Shown piece by piece: positions 47,101 to 58,641 of a stretch of 64,000 bases of DNA. This DNA comes from Tubulanus polymorphus. Its lineage: Eukaryota > Nemertea > Palaeonemertea > Tubulaniformes > Tubulanidae. How positions within the stretch are numbered: the stretch's first letter is position 1; each line of letters opens with the position of its first letter. The DNA lies in contig NC_134035.1 in the NCBI RefSeq assembly GCF_964204645.1, positions 7,254,501 to 7,318,500 of the forward strand. Reading direction: 5' to 3'. A program made the translations under genes and the position numbers. Below the pieces are notes generated by a model that saw only the letters and a program-made list of their open reading frames with translations, was not told the origin of the DNA and did not search any database.

Positions 47101-50100
47101 TCGATCCGAATTGCGTGGACTATATGGGCCGAAATGCGCTTATTTTGGCTATTAGTAAGGAGAATTTGGTACTGATTGATATTTTGCTCGATAAGCTGAA
47201 TTACTCCGCCATCGAAGACGCGCTACTTCACGCTATCAGCAAAGGGAAGGAAACGATCGTTAAACTGATTCTCAGTCATGAGTCTTACGCCGACAACGAA
47301 GCACAAAGCAACCGATCTAGAGATTCAAACTCTGACCGAAGTCAGTTCTCGCCAGATATAACTCCGCTGATTCTTGCTTGCCACGAAAACAACCACGAGA
47401 TTATTCAACTGTTTATAATGCGAGAACAACGAGTTGAAAAACCGCATCAGATTGATTGTCAATGTTCACGCTGTTTAACTGGTGCCAGCGACGACCCTTT
47501 GAATTTTCACCTCTCGCGCCTCCACAAATATCAAGCTCTGTCGAGCCCGGCTTATATGGCCCTAACGAGTACTGATCCTGTTGCTACCTCCTTCGAACTA
47601 CGCCAGGAGATGACCCGTGTGGCGAATTCGCATAAAGAGTTTAAAGTAAGTTTTATGTAATTTTGTAACAAGGCTAAGAACTCTGGTTTAGCTTCAGAAA
47701 CGCACTTTTCGCATTGCAAATGGGGCACGCTTTTCAAACATACAACCCCATGATTCAAAAAGTCATTGTGTTTCAAAATTCTGTGCTGATGTTTAAATCT
47801 ATTCGCGAGCTTCTGCCGGTCAAAACATCCAATAGTTTGATTCGTAGTTCTGACCTACATTCCAACAAAACCCGAACCTGGCTTCCGCTTACCTCAGTAT
47901 GGAACGAATACCAGCTTGTGTTCATGTATTAGAGTTTGGAATGCTCTTCTATTCGTGAGACAGTGTCTCAAGTCACCCCAACTAAATTTTGGGGTTACTT
48001 GATACAGGCCCGTCTCTAATTACAGCATGCAGAAAGATGCCTGAATGCACAGGACCCAACCATAGTCTGCCTATTTTGTCTGCCTGACTCTTATTCTAGG
48101 GGGTTAAGAACTACACTCATATATTCATTTTACTAAAATTCTATGTCTCAAGTCATCCCTCACCTTGGGGTGACATGAGTTGTTTTTGAATACACAAATT
48201 TAGAAATCATTTGACACATTTTTATCATGCCTAGAACTGAAGAGGGACCAATTGTTGTTCAAATAATCATCATTTAGGTGGATTGTAGGTAGGTCTTCGA
48301 GCTGCATTTAAGAAAATTACAAGTCTCTCAAGCCACTTCGAATTAAGATATATCGTTGCACTTACTCGGTAGGCTTTTGAAATTACAATTCCCTCAACCC
48401 ATCCTCCCTCGGCAGGGGTTCAAACGTGATGACATCGTTACACTCATCCACGGCACGGACCCTGCCACACTAGACCGGCGGGTGCAGATTTACCGCGCGA
48501 AAAACCTCGTGGCACCAATCGATTGCTCGTTGTATAATCAGCGAGGTAAATTTCACGGAAGAACTATAAATGCGAAAACTTGGGCTAAAATAAAACGGCA
48601 CTAATTGCTAACAATGACATCATCTAAGCTGTGCGTGTTGCTTGATCTTGTACCTTGGCATTCTCGATCCACAGCCCCACGAAGAAACGACCCATAGACC
48701 CAGATACGCTCGCTGTCGCCACCAGGATTCGAACCCGGAGACCTCGGCAGCTTAGCACACTCGGCCACTGCGCCTCTTTTATTTGAATTGACTTCTCTTC
48801 GTTTAACCCACTGAGTGCCCCGGTTGGTAGAGAAGAGGGGGAAACAATCTTTCTTAGCCTATATACTTAAATTGCTGCGTTGGCAATGAAATTTCACATA
48901 TTGTTTTTAGCCGGACTACCTTTCGCTGATTGAGCAGTGCATGAATTTCGCGAATGACATGTTGGATTTATGCCGAACGTCGAAAGAAATCCAAGCGCTC
49001 ATAGCTGACGATGTAACGCATCATCCGTTAGGTACATTACACAAAGCCATCAAATACAAAGAGAAAAAGGTTAGCTTTCTGGCATTGAGAGGAACCGTGA
49101 ATTAAAAGCTCACACGACATTTGAAAATAAAAGATGTGAGATATTGCACAATCTTTGAAAGTGAAAAATTAGTTGTAATGTAACTAAAAGACTATCTACT
49201 ATAAGAATAATCTTTTGTCGTAAATTCTACGACCGTGAGGTTGTTTTTCTCCCAACAAAAATTGTTTGAATCTATTTTTCTTGGTAAACAGTTTGTTGCT
49301 CATCCGAATTGCCAAAACCACTTGGCGAGTATGTACTACGGTGAATGGGTGATTCTGCGGGAAATGCCGACCTGGAAGCGGAATTTTGGCTTTCTATTCA
49401 TGACTCCATTGTTACCGTTCCTTTGTATAATGTACACGCTATTCCCCAACACGAAGGTAAAACGTGGTATTTTTTTCATAATACTATAAGTTATGTGCAT
49501 AGTAAGCGTTCATTTCGGTGGCTGATTCGAGCCATTACTTTTGATTCCTGACTAAGATGAAGACGCTAAAGCGCCAGTCATCTAGAAACATAAATGAATA
49601 TCCATTTCAAGTTTCAAGTTCGATGAATTGTTTTCAATTTTGTATGAATTTTTGTTTTCTAAGTATGAGAGCCCAACCATTTCTAAACATCGTCGTCGAG
49701 GGTATGAGTGTACCTTTCATTAATTCTCCATTTAAAGCCGTTCAGGTACCTGAGTGTTCCAGTGGTGAGATTTCTCAATCATACGTTATGGTACGTCGTT
49801 TTCCTGCTGTTACTTGCTATCGTTACATTTGGTCTGGACAAGCCAACGCCGGACCTGGTTCACGCCGAATCATGGGCTAGCACAGCCGATGCTATCTATC
49901 GCAACGATTTCAGGACCGCTGACTTGAATATAATGTCTCCTTGGCATTGGGTGATATTTGTATTTGTACTCGGTGAGTTTAACCGGTTGAATTGAAAAAT
50001 TTGATAGTTTTCTGGAATTTTAAATGGGTTCATTTTAAGCAGAATATTCTCACCCGAAAAAAAACCTTCGTGCCCTCCTCGCATGGGAATCACAGTTGAT

Positions 50101-53100
50101 TCTTAGAATTAGTTATATCTTATTCTATCTTGAAATACCCTCGTTTGTGCTTGCATCTCATTTCTATTGTGTTTCAGGTAATTTTCTAACGGAAATAACT
50201 CAATTCAATAAATGCGGATTTTCTGTGTACGTGAACAGCATGTACAACTGGTGCGACTCGATTTGTATCGCTTTGTACGTCGCCGCGTTTACTTTGAGAA
50301 TAATCGTCGACGTCAAAGTCACTTCGGTCTACGAAACATACAAAACCGACATCGAAACCCTCAGGAGTAACCTCTCCGAACGTCGATGGGTCGAATCACC
50401 AGAAGGCTTATCATATGTATTGAATTTCCATCATTGGTTGTACAGTCAGCCGGATGGATATTTCCTATTAGGCTGTAAGCATACTTTAAATTCATTCCGA
50501 ATAAGTCAAACAATCAAAATTCATATGAGATCAATAAATGGACTGGTAGTAAAAACTTATCATCATATATCCACGATGATTTATATATTTTATATCAGAT
50601 CTAACCATGGATTGTATGCTGATATTTATAGGCCGATCCTGGTGGGACGCTACAGACCCTCTCATACTGTCCGAGTGTCTATTCGCTATTGCAAACGTGC
50701 TCTCGTTCGTCAAGTTGACCTATATCATGCCGGCATTTGAATCTTTAGGACCGTTACAGATATCATTATCTCGGATGATGAGCGACGTTGGGAGATTCAT
50801 GACGTTATTTGGAATGGTACTGATTTATTACATTAGACGAACCAGACATAGGTCACGTGATTGAATTGAGTATATACACACACAATAACTCGCTTTTTCA
50901 GGTATTTCTAGCATTTGTGATCGGGGTAACGAATCTTTATTCGTTGTACAATTGGTATTTGTCGGACTACGACAGAAGCTCCGGAAAGTTCGAGGTCAGC
51001 TCAATGACTGATAGTTTTGGAGAGTAGGTTTTCTTGCCAATTATTATGAAGTAATTCTTTTGTTGTTAATAAAAGTCGAAATAACCACAACATTGTTTGC
51101 TTTTTCAGTTTACAAGGAACGTTCATGACATTGTTTTGGGCATTATTCGGTATGTCTGAATCGTCTGTGCCTGCACTGAAAGCGAAAACAGCTGAACGAG
51201 CTGGTAGGTATCCCGTCTACTCTATTTGATTTGATTTTCAATTCAGATACCGGCTTAATGATATTTTTGATAACCATATTTCACCAGAAGGGAAAACTAC
51301 ATACCCTATATACACGTACTTCTGTATTGATGTTGGGAAAGAAATTCAAATTCCTACCGTGTCTTAATTATGATTTTGCTTTCAGACTTCTTCAAAGTGT
51401 ACGAGAATCCAAACGCATTCGATATCCCTGAAACGGTCGGTACAATTTTGTATGGACTTTACTGCGGTCTTATGAATATCATTCTTCTCAATATGCTTAT
51501 AGCCATGATGTCCGATTCATACGATAAAACTCAGGTATGTATGTAAAAAGAAGCCATTTAAATTGCACGTAGTTTATTTAAACATATCGATCAATTAGGC
51601 CTGGTTCCATTATCCTGATGAAGTAAAAAAAGATGGCGTCAGGACATAACACGACGCTGTGATCGTCTGAGTTTTAGGCTAATATACTCAGTATTTAGAA
51701 GAATTTGCATGCCACTTTTGCGTAAGTGTGTACAACTTTTGTTTCTGGTGCCGTTGCGTTAGTTTCGGAGCTGCCAGCCGATTGGAACTGTCAATTTTTT
51801 CTGTCGTTGTAAATTAGGTTATAATCTTTTAGAAAGGCGTCTGAATTCGGGGTTCGAACAAGCATACGAGGAATGCTCACCAAATATCGTTCCGCATGAC
51901 CGAGCGCGTATGATAAGTACCAACAGTCATGGCCGATTCCAGCGACTGTGTGACACCTTCAATTGTCGATAGGCGAGGTGAGAAAAGGCGATTACTACAG
52001 AGAAGCCCTGAAATAGATATTGGGGGCACGCTTGAATACCTCAATATTGAAACAGGAAATATCATCACGCGTTCCATTACCAAAGAGCCATGCCAGGACT
52101 GCCACAATCTCGAGTCGAAAATAGAGACAATGTTCCAAACAATACTCGAAAAAATGAATGTCCTAAACGACCTCAACGAGAAAGTCTCAAATATATCCAG
52201 CTCAATGGCCGAAATAAAGGCTAAAATAACGGCTGTTGAAGGTGACATGGTGACAACGAAAAATTCGCTTACCAACATACGTATAGAAAACGACATAATC
52301 CGCCAAACAATAAAAGAAAACAAAGATCTGATTAATGTCTCAACAAACGAAAACAAGAAACTTCATGACCGCCTGATATCTCTAGAAAACTACAATCGAT
52401 GCGAAAACCTTATCATGTATGGTGTACCCGAAACCGATACCGAACTAGAGGACTGCGAAAAAGTTGTAAAACAAACAATCAAATACGATCTCGGTATTGA
52501 CGATCCAGAGAAACTTTGCCTTCAGCGAGTTCATCGTTTGAAAAGAAGAACAGGTAGAAGCGGACCGAGGGGGATCATCCGTTTCGCCAACTTTAAAGAC
52601 CGTGAAAATGTTCGACGCAGCGCATACAAACTGAAATGCTCTAGCATATCCATTGGCGAGGATCACTGCCCGGAGACAGTAGCAGCTATCAAGAAACTCC
52701 TACCTATGAAGAAGAAATTCATCGAACGGGGCCAAAAGGCGTACATAAATTGGCGAGGAAATCTAATTATCGATGGGAAACCGTATACTGGAAATGGAAC
52801 AGAAATACCGGACCGAAACCAAAGCGAAACCAACACGGATTCGAGCGAGGAACGACAACACACGACATCACGGCGATAGACTTTGAATAGAAACCGCGCG
52901 GCGTTTAAACTCTCGTATATAAACATTCATGGATTACATTTGAAAGTAAATAAAACAAGAATCTGTAAAACAAGAGTTGCCTGACGTACAGGCTTTGTTT
53001 GACACTAACGATATTATGCTTATGTCGGAAGCCTGGAACTCGAAAGACACAGTATTCTACGTGCCGGATAACTATTCGTATTTTCAAAGTACTAGAAGAA

Positions 53101-56100
53101 GGACTGCGCGCAGTAAGCGAAATTCCGGCGGTCTTATATTTTTCTACCGCAACGAGATCTCTGCGGGGATCAAACTATTGAAATCAAATAATGTAGATTA
53201 CATGTGGATAAATTTGTCTTTGATATACCTGACGATACATTTATTTGTCTGGCTTATATCTCACCAGCTGGTAATCACGCAGCCCATGCAGAACTAATTA
53301 GCTCGCTAGAAAATGACATCGTCGCTTATTCTATTGAAGGTAATGTGATCATATTCGGGGACTTTAATGCTAGGACAGGTAACAAATCTGATCTCATTGA
53401 TGAAAAAAATCCCATTTGTAACAGACGATCAAGAACCTATCGTCAATTACGAACACATTTCATACTTAGAAAACGAAAATTTTAGCCTGTCACGATGTTC
53501 ACGCGACAATATTACTAACACTTATGGTTTTGAGTTGCTAGAGTTATTTATGTAAAAGCACCCAAACGGTAATACTAAACGGCAGAGCTTTTAATGATAA
53601 GAATATAGGTAAATACACGTGTTTCCAATCAGGAGGTAAAAGTACTGTTGATTACTGCATCGTTAATTTCGATGCCCTTTGCACGCTGAAAAGTTACGGT
53701 ATCTCTGATTGCAAATATTTTTCAGACCATGCTATTCTATCAATTTTGATCGATAAACCTACAAACCCACGCAATACTGTTCGAGGCAATTCTACTAACC
53801 AGCCATACCATGCACTACCAGCGCGCCACGCATGGAACAAACAAAAAGAAGCTATATTCATTGAAAAGACCCGCAGCCCAACCTGTGGCTTACAATTGTC
53901 CTCATGTATTGAGGCTCTTACCCATAAACAATATCCCAATATTGATGATATAAATAGTGCTACGGATAAAATAACGACTCTTTTACTTTCTTACTCAAAC
54001 GAGATATCAAACAATGAGGCCCAGAAACCATTCAGGCGTCGAGTGAGACGAAAATGGTTTAATAGAAATTGTTCAGTTTCCAGGAATAAATTTAGCAAAG
54101 CTAACCGTCTTTTCCACGCAGTTCCCAGCCCCGATAATCTACGTAATCTGCAGACTAAAAGAAAAGAGTATAGGAAAACCATCTCTAAAGCCAAACTCGG
54201 CTATGAGGAAAAAATTGCAAAGAAACTTTCAAATGCCCTTGCTCGGAATGACTAGAAATCTTTCTGGAAACTCCTCAAATCATTGGACTCTAAGAATATC
54301 CAAGAAGATTCTCCCAGCCTAAATGAATTCGAAAATTATTTTAGTCACTTAAGTCAGGAAACACAAAATTCTGACCAATCTCTTCGATTCGAGGATAGTA
54401 ATGTCCCTGATATGCCACACGACTTAGACTACCCTATAACCACCAATGAAATTATGACAGCAATAAAAAAGCTTAAAAGAGGAAAATCACCCGGTCTCGA
54501 TAGTATATTACCAGAGATGTTAATATCTGCATCCGAAGTTCTTTCTCCTACACTCTCTATATACTTCATTGCTATACTTCAAACTGGAAACTACCCTCAG
54601 AGTTGGTCTATGGGATGTATTACTCCAATCCATAAAAAAAGGAAAAGAATCTGACCCGAATAATTACAGGGGGATAACTGTCCTGAGCTGTTTCAGAAAA
54701 CTATTTTCTATAATTCTCAACACCCGTATTATCCAGTGGTTAGAGCAGCATCAAATAGTTAACAGATCGCAGGCAGGCTTTAAGCCAAATAATGGCACAA
54801 TCTATCAATCTTTTGTTTTATCATCCGTTATAGACTATTGTACGAAGATGAAAGTTAAAAATGCATGTATGGTCTTTGTAGATTTCTCTAAAGCATTCGA
54901 TTGCCTTAGTCATGACATCTTACTGAAAAACATATTCGATGCAGGAATAACCGGAAAGACTTAAAACATAATCAAGTCAACGTATAAAAGTAATATGTCA
55001 TGTGTTAAGAAGAATGGCTTTATTTCAAGTTTTTTCAACTGCAACATCGGAATAAGACAAGGCGAATGTATTTCTCCTACACTTTTTAAACCTGTATATT
55101 AATGACTTAGAGCAATACTTTATTGAAAATGTCCCGGTATCGATTTTGGACTACTTAAACTATATATCCTTCTTTATGCAGATGACACTGTCATATTAGC
55201 CAATTCGCAGGAAGATCTTCAACGTGCTTTAAATCTTTTATCGGACTACTGTAAGGAAATGAGATTATATTTAAACTCGGAAAAACCAAAATTATGAAAA
55301 TAGGCCGAAAGAATTTATCTAACAAATTAGAACTGTATTACAACGGAGAAATTTTAGAAGAGGTAGACCAATTTAAATATCTAGGCATAGTTGTATCCTG
55401 CGACGGGAAAAATTCCCTAGCTGTCAAATCCCAAGCAGATCAGGGCCTCAAAGCTTACTTTGCACTGAAAAGGTATCTTTTAAATGCTAGGCTTGTATCG
55501 CCGAAGATGAAACTCCAAATATTTGACTCTTTAGTAAAATCAGTCCTGTTGTACGGTAGCCAAATTTGGTTCTCTGATAATATCCGAAATCTAGAACTTG
55601 TTCATTCTAAATTTTGTAAATCTGTACTTAACCTTCGCTCCTCAACCCCAAATGTAATGGTGTATGGAGAACTAGGACGTTTCCCCCTTTCTATTGATGC
55701 TAAAATCTCAGCAGTCAAATTCTGGACAAAAATTTTACAAGCTGATAGTAACTCTCTTCTGCGTAAAACATATGACTTACTTTGTACACAGTTTCAAACT
55801 AACTTATCCGTATCAAATTGGGTTTCAAAACTGCGAGACCTATTAGATAGTCTCGGCTTAGGTAACTATTGGCGTGCGCAATCTGTTGGTAACCGAAATG
55901 TCTTTTTGAAATTAGTAGAGCAAAGACTAAAAGACCAATATATTCAATCGTGGTCTGAGGCGCTTAACAATAACCAAAAATGTTCATTGTACAGAGAGTA
56001 TTCAAAAACAACTTTGAGTAGGAAAAATATCTTGATATTAACAATACAAATATTGTAAACATTATTTCAAAATTTCGATGTAGTAGCCATAATTTGGCAA

Positions 56101-58460
56101 TTGAAAGCGGCAGATGGACCAGACCGGTAACTCCTAGAGAAAACCGAATCTGTACATTATGTCGTAGTGCTGTAGAAGACGAGTTTCATGTTCTACTTTC
56201 CTGCCAGGCGTATATTTCACTGAGAAGAAACCTTTTACCAAGATACTACACTCGTTATCCAAATATTTTCAAATTTGTAGAGCTTCTGTGCTCGCAGTCA
56301 ATCGGCAGATTAACTAATATTGGAAAGTATTTGTTAGGCATGTTCATACACAGGAGATCTCTCCTAAGTGACACTAACTAAATGATTTCAAAAACTACCT
56401 ATCTGTATCAATTAAGATATTGTACTGTGAAAACATAACGCCATCTGTATTTGTAAATTTGTTCAGTTTATTACTATTGTCATAGTTTATTACTATTGTC
56501 ATTGTGTAAACACTTTGACGAAATAAACATTTATCATTTACTGATCCATAGTCTCGACTTAAAACTACACTGCGGATGACCTAGTATCTGAAAATAGTTG
56601 CCGATGTTTTGTGTCTATTACTGTTTGAATGACCCCGTTCGATTTGTAGATTAGTTACTTTAACTGATTAGTTACTTTAAATTACGTAGTAGGCCCCTTA
56701 AGGTCAACTCTATTTCAGAGATGGCTGAGGCATACTCGGCCTGTCTTTGATTTTCCTTAACGTTATTCGCGTACACGAAACAAAGAAAATGTGTTTGTTG
56801 TTTCACAGGAAGATTCTGACGTGGAATGGAAGTTCGCCCGGACAAAGCTATGGCTGAACTACATAGAAGGCATGGCGACTTTGCCCCCGCCGTTCAATTT
56901 GATTCCTTCTCGTAAATTCATCACTCGATTATTCTGTGGTTGTAAATGTAAGAAATCGAATTGTAAAACGTGTTCGTGCTGCAATAGGAAAACACGGAGT
57001 CCACAGATGGACGTAAATGAAGGCAGCCAGGTAAGCATTTTACTTCGAATTTAAAATTTCTCATCCTTGAAAATTCTCAGACTTGCAGTTTATTAGTGAT
57101 AAACGTTCTTCAAAGTGAACTTGTTGTCTTGTTGTTGTGTCTTTATTTTTAACCACTTTTTCGTTTCTTTTATACTAGAATTACCAAATATCATCGGATT
57201 TTACTGACCTTGACCCCGAGAACGTCGAAGCCTTGACACTCGAAGTGAGAAACATCGAAACCTCTCACAATAAGCTGAAGAAAGATCTTTTGCGCCGGTA
57301 TTTGTTTAAGTTAGAGAGGGGGCACGGTCAAAATGGATCTAGCAACGACGACAATGGTGACCGTAAGTACCAGTATATTTAGTGACTTTTCAACCATTTC
57401 ACTTGTTCGAGGATGATCCGCGTCGTAGTAAAGGCAGTGTGCGCATCGATATAACAAACTCTTAAGTCGATCCAGAAATATTCTTCCAACTTTGTGCAAT
57501 TTGCTAGAGTAATGAACTACATGTTTTTATCATTATCATCCGAACTACTATTGTCTTGATTTCAATCGCTGAATAGCAACTGCCAGATATATCCTCACTG
57601 GGAATTCTGCATCTGATAGGGGGCGTCTATTAGTTTCACAAATACCATAAGCTTCTGAATAATGCTTTTTTTCAGATTCACACGACGAAAACGTTTTCGA
57701 TGAGGACGACGAATCGGAAATTAGAAGTTTTCCGCCGAGTCCGATGATAGTCCGTACGACATCGGATCGACGTGACAGTTTAAACCGGGTCGTTTCCGAT
57801 ATTGATAAGATTAATTCGCAGCGTGATCGCGATATGGGTGTTATATATGAAGACTCTGCACCGAGTTCTTCAGGCCGATCGTCGCCTAACAGACCGGATC
57901 CTCCATCTGCAACGCTAATCGATAGAGAAACCGTCAACAGCTTGTTACCGAGACCACCGATGACATACGCATATTCTTCGGCCATTGATGACAGTCTTCG
58001 CTACGAAGATCGGAAAGACGATAGAAGATTGACGAAACTGGAACCACTGCATCCACCGTTAAATAAGTTATCGATTGACAGTGCTCCACTGGCCGAAATG
58101 CATAGAATCCTAGGCTGTCGTGACGGAGACGAGAACACGGATAGGGCGATACTATCAGCTGTCTCGGGGACGGTGAGTGATACCTCGGATACTGACGAAA
58201 TGCCGCCATTGTTACCTTCCGCAAATCACAATGACAATGCCGATAGGCAAAAACCTTTGGAGTCACGACCAAGCGAGAGCAATAATAGCTTTAATACGTC
58301 GTTTAAATCGAGTTTACCCAGAAGTCCCCCGCTCGGCTTTTCGCGACGTAGAAGTAGCGCGTTTACATCGGGTCGTCGGGTTAGACTTCCGAACCGACCG
58401 AAAAAATCGACTGACATCAAAAGATTCATTTTACAGCATAATTTCGAAACGAAACACTGA
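44104..58460 (+). CDS. TRPC: TRPC-type cation channel, copy 2 (13 exons, 1103 residues)
   Basis: A tandem paralogue of copy 1 with the same exon count and phases. Exons: 44104-44187, 47016-47645, 48911-49069, 49292-49456, 49738-49972, 50178-50474, 50632-50816, 50902-51023, 51109-51203, 51386-51534, 56809-57030, 57179-57362, 57676-58460. Ankyrin repeats in exon 2, helices S1-S5 in exons 4-8, pore motif LFWALFG in exon 9, S6 in exon 10, TRP helix EWKFAR (713-718) and [10 protein letters not shown] in exon 11. Exons 3 and 10 are identical to copy 1 at the DNA level; exon 4 and exons 11-13 differ clearly. Exon 11 has a cysteine-rich CGCKCKK..CKTCSCC run, and the last exon codes 87 more residues than in copy 1. 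Intron 10 is 5274 bp instead of 83 because a LINE sits in it, in the same direction as the gene. No stop or shift interrupts the coding exons. Confidence 0.93.
45222..45304. repeat. (GT)n run followed by MITE family D copy D3
   Basis: A (GT)n run of ~24 bp at 45222-45245, then at 45257-45304 the ends GGACACACTGGGCGATTTCG and their inverse face each other with almost no loop, the smallest D copy in the window. Confidence 0.85.
48385..48600 (-). mobile_element. tRNA-derived SINE, copy S4 (TRPC copy 2, intron 2)
   Basis: It matches S1 along most of its length: CCATCCTCCCTC.GCA, the inverted B-box, CCACGGCACG.ACCC, CACCAATC.GATTGCTCGTTG and GGGCTAAAATAAAACGG. It has no minisatellite tail. S1 and S4 lie in different introns, so they are separate insertions. 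Confidence 0.75.
48690..48785 (-). mobile_element. tRNA-Ser/Leu-like SINE, copy S5
   Basis: On the minus strand TGGCCGAGTGTGCTAAGC (A-box with the long D-arm form of Ser/Leu tRNAs) and GGTTCGAATCC (B-box) are well kept, but the acceptor ends do not pair, so it is not a working tRNA. A different family from S1-S4. Confidence 0.65.
49517..49535. mobile_element. Remnant of a family A terminus (TRPC copy 2, intron 4)
   Basis: GGTGGCTGATTCGAGCCAT matches the family A end. Copy 1 carries element A3 in the same intron, so this may be what remains of one insertion older than the gene duplication. Confidence 0.5.
51929..52879 (+). CDS. LINE ORF1 protein (coiled coil plus RNA-binding domain)
   Basis: 316 residues, uninterrupted. 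ORF1 proteins form trimers that coat the element's RNA. Seen: an N-terminal part with a CxxC pair at about 55-58; a heptad-rich coiled coil about 60-150 ending in LHDRLISLENYNRCENL; an RRM-like part about 150-240 with NLIMYGVPE and RGIIRFANFKDRENVRRSA; then a C-terminal domain with EDHCPETVAAIKKLLPMKK. This order is that of L1-type ORF1p (transposase_22 family). It stays open while ORF2 next to it has many breaks, which may be chance given its shorter length. A 25-bp gap separates it from the remains of ORF2. Confidence 0.85.
   Translation: MADSSDCVTPSIVDRRGEKRRLLQRSPEIDIGGTLEYLNIETGNIITRSITKEPCQDCHNLESKIETMFQTILEKMNVLNDLNEKVSNISSSMAEIKAKITAVEGDMVTTKNSLTNIRIENDIIRQTIKENKDLINVSTNENKKLHDRLISLENYNRCENLIMYGVPETDTELEDCEKVVKQTIKYDLGIDDPEKLCLQRVHRLKRRTGRSGPRGIIRFANFKDRENVRRSAYKLKCSSISIGEDHCPETVAAIKKLLPMKKKFIERGQKAYINWRGNLIIDGKPYTGNGTEIPDRNQSETNTDSSEERQHTTSRR
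52905..56381 (+). pseudogene. LINE ORF2 (APE endonuclease, reverse transcriptase), broken
   Basis: Homologous pieces follow in order in shifting frames: an endonuclease part with GDFNARTG at 53357-53380 and an SDH motif near 53725; an RRKWFNRNC linker; the RT fingers with GKSPGLDSILPEML (about 54482-54523) and the PNNYRGI block near 54655; a VDFSKAFDCL block near 54881; the IRQGE..SPTLF block near 55050; the catalytic YADD at 55175-55186; a long thumb region (55294-56058); and a C-terminal CTLC..H..C knuckle near 56150-56190. At least eight frameshifts or stops (near 53200, 53440, 53560, 54253, 54645, 54962, 55085, 55280, 56050) break it, so it cannot make a working enzyme. Confidence 0.88.
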
Positions 58461-58635
58461 TGTTACATGCTTTATGAACTTTTTTCGTTGATTGTGGTGG
58501 AAATTGTTGACGACGAAATACATATTTGTGTAAAAGATATTGTTTTTTAAATCAGAATGACACAATGTATCAAGTCTAAGGCTGCATTTTAGTACTTGCT
58601 GGATTGAAAATTGTTACTTTTTATCAGATAGGGGA

Positions 58636-58641
58636 AATAAA
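58636..58641 (+). terminator. Poly(A) signal of TRPC copy 2
   Basis: AATAAA 176 bp after the stop codon. A second one lies at about 58959-58964. Confidence 0.5.

Larger units (their letters stand above)
51600..56545 (+). mobile_element. Decayed non-LTR retrotransposon (LINE) in intron 10 of TRPC copy 2
   Basis: A near full-length element with a 5' UTR (about 51600-51928), an intact ORF1, a broken ORF2 (endonuclease, reverse transcriptase, C-terminal zinc knuckle) and a short 3' UTR ending near AATAAACATTTATC. It has the same direction as the host gene. No clear target-site duplication was found, so the outer limits are approximate. Clade uncertain within the ORF1-bearing, APE-endonuclease LINEs. 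Confidence 0.88.

Noticed and set aside
48690-48785. A working tRNA-Ser/Leu gene on the minus strand
   Set aside because: Both promoter boxes are good, but the acceptor arms do not pair and the sequence continues as a longer repeat, so it is a SINE.
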